Shown here: positions 1 through 10,060 of the stretch, in pieces
Layout: each line of letters begins with the position of its first letter
Numbering within the stretch: the stretch's first letter is position 1
DNA from: Escarpia spicata
Taxonomy: Eukaryota > Annelida > Polychaeta > Sabellida > Siboglinidae
DNA: 64,000 nt
Direction: 5' to 3'
NCBI GenBank assembly: GCA_963995525.1
Contig: OZ023213.1
Coordinates: forward strand, 14,745,033 to 14,809,032
Program-made: the position numbers and the translations under genes
Notes under the pieces: generated by a model
Told to the model about the DNA's origin: nothing
The model's input: only the letters and a program-made list of their open reading frames with translations
The model's database searches: none

Positions 1-785
1 CACGCACATATGCTCAGAAGGCAAATATAATTACGATATTATTCTGCCAAAATAATTGTTCATAATGTTTTTTCATGCAATAGCTTAACTAATTTGGTAG
101 ATTTTGAAATAGAGACACCGACACAACATATTTATTGTAAAGAAGTAGCTTTATTTTAGCGAAATGTTCTCATACTGATGCTGGATACAGCGAACGTGTA
201 GGACGTATATTCATAGAATATTCTGTCCCTACATGCTCGCTTTTTCCATAATCTTGCGAAGTGAGACAGAGAGACCAGTGACAGCCACTACAAACGAGAA
301 AATAACACAGTTATTTAGTGACGATATAACTCTGGTATAACACTAACAATTACAACACAAATCATAATAATTATTATTATTATAAAAACATCAGAGTAAT
401 AATAACAATTAATTGTAAAGATTTTACAAAAATTTACATCAACTTGGTAGATACGCATATGTGAACAGCAGCAATTGTGTAAATAACCGATCGGTATGTC
501 ACACTTTGCATTCAGGATTTATCTTTCTGGAAACCAATTACAAGAGCTACATCAGTGAAAAGAAAATAAAGCCAAAGAAATTACATTGTCAACTAGTATC
601 GATCCCCTCATTCAATACAGGATACAATGTGACGATATAAGATACACTGTGTGAACACTGAACATCGGTTACGATAACAGGCGCAGATGAATAACGGCGA
701 CGGCGAATAAGAATTCACAAAAGTTCTATGAAAAATAATGTATATTTCAAAGGGTAAATGAGTAAGTCACCTTCTATTTTTCTGC

Positions 786-2392
786 TTATCGCTCGCCACA
801 ACAGCCGTTGCACCTCCTGACACAACGATGGCGTTTGCAGTCGAAGTGACGCCTGTATCCGCTGCATCGCTTGTAGCGAAGGGGACGTCCCCACTTGCAG
901 TAGACGTAGCGATTGCATCCGTTGCAGACTGTCGCCTGCCATCCGCTGTATTTCTCACAGTAAGTCTCTCTGCAGCCTACAAAAAACGTTATTTATACCT
1001 TTTATGATAAGAGTATTCATTGGGAACATAATGAAAACAAAACATGATATAACGTTAATTAAATCAGACTGCCATGGTTGTCACTAAGAACGTCTTGCAC
1101 CATTCGCATATCTACAAAAATATGCGGCACGCTTTGACTTCACGCTGTACATAAAAAGATCAATGTGTACTTTGTAAAACGAAGGTGACCGCTATTGTTA
1201 CAAGGAAAGGAACAAAACGTATACGAACCGCATCGTCCCAATCTCGGGTAGTAAGACTGGTTCAATTCACATGAGCGGTAGTAGGTGGTGCCTCTGTTAC
1301 ATTTGTAATAGTAGCGACCGTAGAAGTAGGACGATGAGTAGTAGTGGGCGTTTCGGCTGTATCGACAGCGATCATTGCAGAGTCCTTCAAAACATAAACC
1401 ACAATGACGTGATTTAAGAGTGTAGTCCACAACTATATACTCCAGACGGCATCGGGTCAATGAAGTCTTTGGCTTATCTAGCGTCCAACAATTTCCCACC
1501 TACGGATATCCCGCGAACAGATGGCTGTCAATTTAATTTGTGAACATATTCATACCGCTAGCATTAACACAATTATGAGATAATTGTTTCCAGTCATTTA
1601 CTATCCTCAGAATGAATGAGTACTTTCTGATATCCAAAATACACTGATTCTTCACTAATGTTGCGTTGTGCCCTCTGGTTATAATGTCTTCTATCAGTTT
1701 GAAGAAAATATTTCCATCAATATCCTCATAACCCTTGAATATCTTAAAATCTTCTATTTCGTCTCCTCTTAGTCCCCTAGTCTCTATTCTTGTCAAACCA
1801 CTTTCTAATAGGCGTAACCAAGATCAACTTAATTATTATAATTAATTAAACCAATATTCAGCAATGTGATCGCTACTCTCACCACAGCTTCCAGAGACAG
1901 TGACGCATCGGTCCACGGGGCAACGGCCGTACACAACTCTCCTGCCGACACATCTGTAGTAGTAGGGCAGAGGCTTCACCAGTGACGGGTAGAAGTAGTT
2001 AGAGCGACGATTCCTGCAGCAATCGTAGTCGTAACCGTTCCAACATCCGTCGTAACGGTAGTGCGCTGAAAGGAAAAGCAAGTAAACCTTCGAATTGTTC
2101 AATCTTGTCCAACATTCCATGAGATTATAATACACACACACCAATTCGCATGCACGTATTTATGCATGCACGCATGCACGCGCGCGCGCGCACACACACA
2201 TGCACACACAATCAAACACGACTAGGCCAAATGATCCTAAAACACGAGAACATGCGCTCGTGTACGAGAAAGAGGACAAAATCACAGACACAAACACCCG
2301 GCAACACTGTCAATTTTACTTGATAATAATACCGTACCTTCAGCCGCATATACAGCAACAAGAGCCAGCAATGCAATGAACAACTTCGCCAT
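786..2392 (-). CDS. Secreted Cys/Tyr/Arg-rich protein with three chitin-binding-type-2-like modules, copy 1
   Basis: The spliced CDS is 2338-2392, 1883-2065, 1229-1384 and 786-976 (585 nt, 194 aa); all introns are phase 1. Residues 1-17 form a signal peptide (MAKLFIALLALVAVYA) with a likely cut near residue 17. Module 1 spans 20-79, module 2 spans 81-131 and module 3 spans 133-194. Each has a core of aromatic residues, Cys, 9-10 residues including a late Tyr, then Cys (57/67, 108/118, 158/169). Module 3 also has Phe-Asp at 176-177 before Cys178, as in peritrophin-A domains. I count 23 Cys, 28 Tyr and 29 Arg. The start lies in the context ATCATGGCG, 16 nt inside exon 2. The first AATAAA after the stop is at 150-155 (minus). 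The secreted, cationic and chitin-binding role is inferred. It could be an extracellular matrix, adhesive or immune protein. I do not recognise a named family. Confidence 0.85.
1533..1822 (-). mobile_element. LINE reverse-transcriptase C-terminal fragment inside a gene intron, unit 1
   Basis: It lies in the intron between the 183-nt and 156-nt exons, in the gene's orientation. The reading frame gives RLLESGLTRIETRGLRGDEI, then FKIFKGYEDID, TRGHNATLVK, LDIRKYSF and VNDWKQL before a stop. This order (RGDxI-x-FK, TRGH, LDxRKxxF, VNxWxxL) is the conserved C-terminal tail of CR1/Rex-like non-LTR retrotransposon polymerases. No catalytic RT motif is present, so it is a 3'-end fragment. Confidence 0.75.
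2149..2210. repeat. Alternating purine-pyrimidine (CG/CA) tract in intron, unit 1
   Basis: A run of GCATGCAC, (CG)n and (CA)n blocks lies in the intron just after the signal-peptide exon. Such alternating tracts are prone to Z-DNA. The same tract occurs at about 12200-12263, 23103-23165, 33197-33259, 42821-42883 and 52871-52933, with small length differences; the unit 6 copy has a G interrupting the CG run. Confidence 0.8.
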
Positions 2393-2880
2393 GATGTCAG
2401 GTTTTCACCTACAATTATATCCAGTGTTTTACATCTTAGGCCGTATCACTGAATTATGTATACAGATATTTCAACGGATCTCTGCATTGAATTGTGTAAT
2501 ATAGCGTGAATGAAACTTGCATTCATTGCACATGACGCTTTGTTATTACCTATATTAATGCCCGTATGTTGTGTGGATGTCTTATTAGATGACAAACATG
2601 AGAGTAATACTTACCAAGTGTTAGACGACACACAACATATTTAAATAAACTCATTAACGAGACTATATTTTAAATCATTCATCTCATAATACGCATAAAC
2701 AAAGTGAATGCCTTATACGTCCCTGATTTACCCATTCGTTATAGAAAACGACTTGTTATTACATCGCCCAGTCTAAACTCTTGTTTAAGTTAGTTTACTT
2801 GTGGTGATCGTCTAACAAATAAAGAACACATACCTATTTCAATATATATTTGTAAACGGAAAAATGATTATCTTATTTAC

Positions 2881-2976
2881 CGTTTAGATAACGATGCGAC
2901 CAACCGATCTTCGACTGAAGCAAGTTGTGCTAAAGTGTGGAAATGTTGCCGTATTTATACACCTGTGTCTGAGTCA
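2881..2976 (-). promoter_or_regulatory. Core promoter and 5'UTR exon of gene copy 1
   Basis: On the minus strand an AP-1-like TGACTCA (2970-2976) precedes a TATA box TATAAATAC (2951-2959). A start about 31 nt downstream would fall near 2928. The non-coding first exon then runs to 2881, where TAAACG meets the donor GTAAAT. The acceptor TTGTAG lies before 2408, so the 5' leader would be about 64 nt after splicing. Unit 1 differs from the other five copies at donor position +5 (A instead of G). Confidence 0.65.
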
Positions 2977-5530
2977 CTGAGGCCTCGACGCCGAACAGGT
3001 AACAGTATTTGTTAGAAGTTAATCGAGTCACGACGAATTAGAAGACGAAGGGGTGTTGGTGATCCTAAATACTAAAATCTATAAAAACGAAACGTTGCCA
3101 TACGATGTAACTTATATGTGTCTGTTCTAATCGTCGTCTAATCCAAAATTAACACAGTTTTATAGCAATATAACAAGTGTGGTGTGATAAAGTAAACACA
3201 ATGCACTTTCCTAAACCACCTCACTTAAGATTCTCTTTAATCGATTCATCGTACTTCACCCGAGCAAACATTAATAATATGTCGTGTTACTGTACAACTG
3301 TTTTTCCTCGTTTTTCGTGTTTTCTTATTTGAATTATGATCAGGTAATTACTTAGTTGACAAATTGCCTTTGTTAGCGTGTTTGTTTTTGCCAACTCATA
3401 TTATACATAGCGTTTCACAATTCTGGTTTTTCACATGATGGCTCCAACTGACGTCATATCATGATACATACGTGTGCGATACATTGATGTAAATGTCAGC
3501 AAATTGATTAAGTATCCGGATAGTTTCTTGCAATGTTGATATACATGTAGTTTTAACACGCGAACAAGTTGTTCATCCGAATTATCTGAAATATGACATA
3601 TTTGAAAAAGAATGTTTTAAGAAAAAAGCAGTTAGGGTGGCGAAAGAGATTACGAGTATTTCTTGAGCACATCTGTCAATTACAACTTGGGTATCAGCAC
3701 TGCTGTAGCGCTACATTGATCTTTCAGAATGCTGGTTTTGTGACGATGTTTTTGCATGTGTCCTGAAATGTTTTGTGGGACAGCCTGCTCACTACACCAT
3801 CTGACGAGCAGAGGAAGAACATTTCCCTATGAACGCCGCCTGTGTCTAGAATTTCCTAGATATGTGATAAGAAACTATCGTTATTTATCTGGTAAATATA
3901 ATATAATTGAATGAATGAATGAATTTTGTATTTGTGTTCAACAAGTGAAACACGGACATGTTCCAATATCATTTATGTAGAAACTAGTTTACATAATTTT
4001 GTTCATAAACGTGCTACTAAGGGATACTAGCAATTAGCAATGTTGCAATGGCTATGCTTAAACAGCGTGCGTGTATTGATAGATTAAAGACGCACCTGCC
4101 GTCGTGTAAGTTGTTTTTGTCATACAACGGTTTGTGAAAAAATACAGACACTTGTTTTTACCATGTTAAAGCACTTTACAATACATCATGTTTCCATAGC
4201 AGCAACAGAGCGTCCAGTAGGTAGACAACAATGAGTTTTGTACAATAAAATAATAATTGTTGACATTCGTGCGGAGATCTGCTCTTCAGAAAATATACAC
4301 ATGCGTGTTTTGTGATGTCAGGTGAATACCAACTCTTGAAAAGCAGCAGAATATAAATTTATTCCTGATTGACGTGGATGCCCCGAACACTATGATGATT
4401 GCATATTGGAATAAACAGTACCCAACAAACGAGCAGTTCCATAATATATATACTCATGCGCACATACACATAAATGCTGTCAAACATTCATAACATCAAT
4501 TGCGGAAAGGTGTACGATCGCGACCACGACCAATTGCGCCGAACGAATTTAATTAGTGCAATGCACGATTCTTACGCGAGTCTTTCTTAAAAACCATGCT
4601 ACTTTTTCAATTCGATGAAATTTCGTCATTAACTGGTTTAAAGTAACAACCAACGCCCTACGCCCGATCCTGTATTACGAGAGCGAGAGACAGAGAGCGC
4701 GAGAGAGACAGAGGAAGAGAGCGAGACAGAGAGCAAGAAAGCGAGAGAGAGGGAGTGAGAAAGATATACAGTCAGATACACTATGAGGAAGAGAGGGAGA
4801 GAGAGGGGGAAAACAGAAAGATATACATTTATTTTGATTAAAGTATGCCTAGAGTAAGCTAGAAAACATACACAAAATTAAACTGTGTTTATAGCGTGAG
4901 AAGATGTAATAAACATAACCCTATACATTGGTCAGGGAGAACGTCACTCAAACCGGACTGACAACTATCGTATGGCCTCCATTACGAGTACAAAGCCAAT
5001 TTTAAGAGGTATGAGGAAAGATCTTACCACCGATGCCACCGCCTACGGTTAGGATCAGTAAGTAAGCACTACAATTTACTACACTAGTATACATCGTTCG
5101 AAGTTTTGAATCAATAACTCGTTTGATCTAATAATTCAAATCATCAGTAAAGTTGAGTAACTAGTATACAATATTCAGGTGAATGTGCGACAAGAGTATG
5201 GAAAATTATTAATGTGTTGATATTGTCGTAATTCATAGATGTCTCAAAAACACGTCCCGCAAACGTTTAATGTTTGAGAGGCTAACTATCTTCCCTTAAA
5301 GTCACCTTCGTCAAACTACCAGATGCAATACTTTGTTTAACTGCTTAGTCAAACGATGCCGTTTTTTGTTAACGAATAAACCATCGGTCATATACACATG
5401 TTTGTTTTCTTAAATATGCCAAGAGAATCACGAAAAGAGGAACGTCGGAGAAACTAAGTATACATTGCTCATTTGCCTTTGGCGAACATAAACAACGCAT
5501 TGAAAAATATATGCATTATGTTTATAGACT
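2977..5530. other. Upstream spacer of gene copy 1
   Basis: AT-rich sequence with no gene I can support. Contents: a perfect CRE-like TGACGTCA at 3449-3456, kept in all six units; a short (GAAT)n run near 3913-3932; a stretch at about 3590-3780 that in unit 2 is longer and looks like a gypsy RT relic; and a GA-rich microsatellite at 4679-4812. An exon-like 41-nt segment lies on the minus strand at 5028-5068. Confidence 0.5.
4679..4812. repeat. GA-rich imperfect microsatellite, unit 1
   Basis: A polypurine run of GA, GCGA and GGGA words, interrupted near its middle by about 30 bases containing ATATACAGTCAG. It occurs in all units: 14785-14917, 25634-25766, 35727-35858, 45352-45482 and 55402-55533. 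Units 3 and 6 share a GAGCTCGAG variant inside it. Confidence 0.85.
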
Positions 5531-5539
5531 TTTCTCCTC

Positions 5540-6425
5540 TTTATTGCCCAATGGCACATAGGGTGGAAACAAGGGTCCTCCACCTTCTCCTGAATGCAGC
5601 TATCTTTGTAGTTTGGCACCAGCTTACATGTAGTTCTTTGAGTTATTTTTATACAGTCTTCCTCCTTGTTTGTTTCGGTCGTTCTTGTTTTCTTTTTTCC
5701 TTCAGGTGTCGATATCAGTGCTCCTTTGCAGATACTGTCGTCTTTTGTTCACAGGATATGGCTGATCAATCTCCACCTTCTTGTGATGAATTTATTTTTC
5801 ATATTGTTTTGTCTAATAATTCTGAGCATTTGCTTGTTGGAGAATCGTCGTGTTCTGAATAGTTTCGTTATATTTCGAAGGCATTTTGTTGAAAGGTAGT
5901 AAGGTGTTTGGTGTCAAATTTTGTCATACGACAGCATTGTGATCCATACAGATAAATTGTGAGTACACAGCTTCGGCATAGTCTCAGCCTTTACTTCTAG
6001 AATATAATATATTGTTGATCTCCAAACGGGATTCTGTTTGAAGAAAACCTGTCTGGTCTTGATCATGCGATTCGTTATGTCAACATCGGCCTCTGCAAAT
6101 TTAAACACAATTCGTCCCAGATAGGTGAAGGTATCTGTGGTTTGCACTTATTCATGATTGAGATAGATCTATACCGGATTTCTCTGATTGATTCCCATCA
6201 CCTTTGATTTATTTTTGTTTATCTTTAGTTCTAATTTTTTGGTGGTGTATTTTCGTGTGTTTGTCTTTTCCTGATTGTCATGTCGCATATGAGACAGGAC
6301 TGCTACATTATAATCGAATTCGACGTCATCGAGAAATGAGAACGTTGTCCATCGTCTCCCTTCTGTTGGTCTTGTTGTTGTGTTTTCATAATCGAAGGAA
6401 TAATATTACTAAGATATTCCACTAA
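5540..6425 (-). mobile_element. RTE-like LINE reverse-transcriptase 3' relic, unit 1
   Basis: Minus-strand translation gives, in order: LDDVEFDYNVAVLSHMRHDN (the RT palm block, with the usual FADD catalytic box changed to FDYN); LELKINKNKSKVMGIN; after two stops FTYLGRIV, ADVDITNRMIKTRQ and VWRSTIYYI; then KCLRNITKLF and, frameshifted, FRRRWRTLVSTLCAIGQ near the C-terminus. This is the standard order of RTE-type LINE polymerases. Stops, frameshifts and the lost catalytic Asp pair show it is dead. The long plus-strand open frames here (5473-5862, 5666-5899, 6204-6425) are its antisense. Confidence 0.75.
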
Positions 6426-6584
6426 AACCGGATGTTCTATAGCAGCATTCAGAGAGCATAGCGTAACAAGCTTTTATTTGATTGACCAGTCAACTGATTC
6501 ATCAGCAGATGCCCACTGCGTATGGCACGCGGTGGACATAGGTCGTGAAGAGGCAGTTAATTAATAACATATTTTGGCACAAGA

Positions 6585-7440
6585 TATCACCAACAATACG
6601 CGGAATGGCACAATTTAATGTATCTTTTTGATGGTGACCTTGTTCAACCTACACTTCACAGTTAGGCCACCACTTTAGAATTCCATGCCTATCATATTGA
6701 CGGGGATACATTGCGCATGGGTGTACACCATTGTCCAGTGTACGTAGACAAAGTAGATAATTATGCAAACATTGTAACTGTACAACGTTTGCGGAATGTC
6801 GCAGTTTTGAACACTCATCACTTGGTGATGACCTTGCTTGACATTCACTCCACACTTACTGCACCACTTGGTAGGTCCCCGTAGTATCCTGTATTTAAGG
6901 GGAGACAGTACTTTTTCAAAATGTATATCACATGGTCATGAGTAAATGTGTAACGAAGGTAGGCTATATGCCACCATTGGTACAGTATAACGTTTGCGGG
7001 ACGGTGCAATTTTGAATATTTATCAATTGACGGTGACACAAACTCTATCAACTGATACCTCCAAGTGATAAATCATTTGGATGGGAAGAAATTGTTCTTT
7101 CGCGGTATATGTAACATGTCCATAGACTTGCAGTCGATACAGGGTAATTGTAACCAAATAACGTTCGCGGTATTCCAAAAGTTCAGATATTCATAATTTT
7201 ATGGAGACATGGTTTGACATTAGCTCAAAATTTAGTATACAGTGAAACAGCTTGATATCGTATCGTGTTTTGACAGGGCACCAATACGCTTTCCAAAAAT
7301 ATATGGCATAGCTATTTTATTATTAGAGAAATAGATATGCTATCATTGTAATTATAATACACTTGCGGAAGCGTATAATTTCGAAATATAATCATTTGAC
7401 GGTGACCTTGTTTGCCCTTGGAATCATGCTAGTTCTACGA
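6585..7440. repeat. Five degenerate tandem repeats of about 190 bp, unit 1
   Basis: An anchor word (TGCGG or variant) recurs at about 6600, 6791, 6996, 7167 and 7365, spacings 191, 205, 171 and 198. Each is preceded by a block like ATTGTAACTGTACAACGTT and followed by a block like GGTGACCTTGTTTGACC. The two 68-codon minus-strand frames at 6649-6855 and 6845-7051 are two monomers read in one frame, not genes. The monomers are strongly diverged from each other but conserved between units, so the block is older than the array. Confidence 0.75.
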
Positions 7441-7960
7441 CAGGCCTCGTTGTGATGGCCATATCTAGGGTATACCCTTTGAGTTTTTGTATGGGGAGGG
7501 GGACATTTAAGTCTGCCCTTTAAATAGTGCCTATCGCTCGTCTATTGAGGAGATATCAACGAATATCATGAAGTTATATTGGTCAGAGCTAATTTCTATA
7601 TTCATCCGACAAATATGCATACTATGATTTGTTCACTAACGCAATGAGTTTATACAAAAACGCTCAAGGGTGCCAGAGTTGCACGGGTCGGATTATTGAC
7701 TTAGAATATTAGAAGGTCACAAAAATGCAACAAAACACCGTTCGGTCCCTAATGCTCGGTCCACCTTCATCTCAAGTCGGTATCAAGATAATATCTAGAA
7801 ATACAAATATGTCGCTGGATATACCCACCGATTGGTTTTGGCGTTTTGAGTTATTGCTATTTAAAACAGTGTTTATTTATTTACTTTTATTATAACACTA
7901 ACTTTAGTTGGCCACCAAATAGCACTAGGGCATGAATAAACACAAAGTCAACATTGACAA

Positions 7961-8405
7961 ATAAACAGGCTATTGTGATATGTTCGCCGTGTTTCAAACG
8001 GTGGGGTGGTCACAGGTTCCTCTTGGTGACCTTGTGGCGGAATGGCCCCACCTTTTTGTAATTGCATGTGTCTATTGGTGGTGGAATGTTTGTATTGTTT
8101 GCTTAGGTTTATATTCATAGTGGTTTTATACTTCTATAGCGACAAATAATGTATGTTTGTATATTGTCGTCATGTTGTAGAAATGTGTGCCTGAGAAACT
8201 TTGATGGGGCTGTACAAGGGTTCAGTTTCCCATCTGGTTTGCATGTTATACATTACATTCCTACTATCTTTATGCCCAAAAGTGGCTGCATTAGAAGCAA
8301 TCCACTTTCCAATAAAAACGTCATCCTTTGGCCAATTTCAATTCTCAAACTACAATGGGCTTGTTTTGGTTATTGCATAAACAGGCTATTGTGATATGTT
8401 CGCCG
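7961..8405. repeat. Segment between 29-bp direct repeats, unit 1
   Basis: Identical 29-bp repeats (starting ATAAACAGG and ending TTCGCCG) lie at 7961-7989 and 8377-8405, with 387 bp between. Unit 4 has a single copy of the 29-mer and none of the insert, as an empty site would. The inner left end has an inverted repeat, GGTGGGG (8000-8006) with CCCCACC (8046-8052). It holds no coding motif I recognise. It may be a non-autonomous insertion or a duplication. Confidence 0.65.
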
Positions 8406-8889
8406 CACATCAAGAACAAACTGTCAATGCTTCACATAGCACTTGCCACTTGATAGTGAATATTTAACTGCGGCCAGGAACATTGGTATTTTCTTTGATG
8501 ATTCAGCAAATGTGTCAAGTGGTATTTCTTGATATACACAGTATTGGAAGAAGTCGAAATCGTCTAGATCAGAACACCAAGCAGAAAAATGTGCATACCT
8601 ACGTAACCTCTCGTTATAACAGTGAAACTTTTTAATATACACATTTATTTCTTTTATTTCTTATTACTTTCTTTGAACTTGTCGTTTTAAAAAGTATGCA
8701 TTGTTGTTACGTTTCATATTGTTTACTATTTATTATTGTTATAAACATTAGTGTTTTTAATAATCATGATATATATATAGGACATATATTATAATGCGAC
8801 TCTAATTTGTAATAATTACGTATTTTTGTCGCAGATAAATTATGTTACATTATTACTAGTATTAACATGTGCGGCGCGGTGTCAAACAA

Positions 8890-9125
8890 CTATTTAACAT
8901 AAATTTCATGCGCCACAGGTATCCAAAGCAGCTGTCGTATTGCCGCCGTCATGCTGTAGTGGTCACACCGATGAATGCAGAGGTCGACACGCGCAAGTAC
9001 TCGCTGAATCATCTCAACGATATGAACCAGCTTTTTGGTATTGCAGACCAGGGCCACTTTTCAGAAGTCGAGCTGCGACGTGATCAGTTCTTGTATGCTC
9101 AGATGCGGCAGAGATGTGATTCGCG
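8890..9125 (-). mobile_element. CR1/L2-like LINE polymerase relic, unit 1
   Basis: Minus-strand translation reads ELITSQLDF, stop, then VEMIQRVLARV, CDHYSMTAAIRQLLWIPVAH. It fits the CR1/L2 signature VTSRLDYCN, LQRVQNAAARLV, DHITPVLRELHWLPV. A stop sits where the Tyr-Cys of LDYCN belongs. The 89-codon plus-strand frame at 8869-9138 and the minus-strand frame at 9014-9286 are shadows. Base changes between units show no codon bias. Confidence 0.65.
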
Positions 9126-9909
9126 CAACACCACATGATTGACGTGCTCGACAGAATGCGTGTGCATAGAAGATGAACTTTTCCTCGCTTTATATCTGAG
9201 GCACCGTAGTATCTTGAATTAATTGACGACGCTTCGTATGAAAATAACACATTTTCTCTGTTTGGAATTCGGTCTTGTATGTACACGTGCTTTTCGCTAT
9301 TTTGGTCTATTACGCGACCTACTCGTCGATTAGCAGAGTACGTGTAATAACAATAAAATAAATAAGGCGCTCACTAACGATGAACTGCTCAAACCTTTAT
9401 TATAGTATACGTACTACATACGGAGTGCATATGTTCAACCCGATAACAATGAACATATTGTTATACAGATGAGACATTCTATATCTTACACCCATCAACT
9501 GTGAAGATCAATTTGTTGTTTCTAGGCATGTTTCTTTGCTGTGTTCTTTTGAACTTTTTATTAAAAAATCATATGTGTCAGACGGTATGTTATCAAAACC
9601 AAGGCGTACACATAAAATCTCGCATGGCTCTCTTATGTTTGGTAGATAAACTGTCGCTAAATATCATTGATATAGCGTATTTCGCTATTCTATAAAGTAT
9701 TCCAATGTGGTGATTTTGTTACCAACTACGTGTGTCTCCAATCTGTATATGGGATGAAGGTAGAGTGGTACATAGAACGAATAAACACTACAACTGACTT
9801 TAGCGGAAATAGAAGAGGTGGCGAATATATGGTTTCAGCGTTTGTAGAATGGATAATAATTGTAAAACACGCAAGACAAATCCGAAGAATGTATTTGAAC
9901 ATTCGGATA

Positions 9910-9987
9910 CACACCTACAAAACACACACTCACACACACAAACACTGACATACACAAAAACACACACACAAACACATATACAAACAC

Positions 9988-10018
<31 letters not shown>

Positions 10019-10060
10019 AACCACACGCACATACACATACATATACACGCACACACGCAC
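9910..10060. repeat. CA microsatellite ending unit 1
   Basis: An imperfect (CA)n tract with CATATA and AACA interruptions ends at the conserved word ATATGCTCAGAAGG. The His/Thr-rich and Cys/Val-rich open frames here are translations of the repeat. Confidence 0.95.

Larger units (their letters stand above)
8..10060 (-). repeat. Tandem array unit 1 (10,053 bp)
   Basis: The unit starts just after the CA tract that opens the window and ends with the next CA tract. The same order of landmarks recurs in five further units. Bases 1-7 are the tail of a preceding unit, so the array continues to the left. Gene-free stretches hold: 130-785 the 3'UTR; 2960-5530 upstream spacer with CRE-like site and GA microsatellite; 5540-6425 LINE relic; 6585-7440 degenerate repeats; 7450-7960 and 8406-8890 spacer with nothing I recognise; 9130-9900 AT-rich spacer. 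Confidence 0.95.

Noticed and set aside
715..958. Two minus-strand frames (75 and 63 codons) over the last exon
   Set aside because: They are out of frame with the spliced gene; the third frame ending at 786 carries the cysteine-rich module and joins in phase to the upstream exon.
2913..2918. TCAGTC initiator motif on the minus strand
   Set aside because: It lies about 43 nt from the TATA box, farther than the usual 30-31, so the start near 2928 is preferred.
5473..5862. Plus-strand open frame of 129-139 codons present in every unit
   Set aside because: It is antisense to the RTE-like LINE relic, whose motifs read on the minus strand; no signal or domain is seen on the plus strand.
6649..7051. 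Two adjacent 68-codon minus-strand frames that resemble each other
   Set aside because: They are two monomers of the 190-bp repeat block read in the same frame, not paralogous genes.
8424..8642. 72-codon minus-strand frame in units 1, 3 and 5
   Set aside because: Broken by a 2-bp difference in units 2, 4 and 6, and no recognisable motif.
8869..9138. 89-codon plus-strand frame conserved in five units
   Set aside because: The minus strand shows CR1/L2 polymerase motifs; changes between units are mostly replacements, so no coding constraint on the plus strand.
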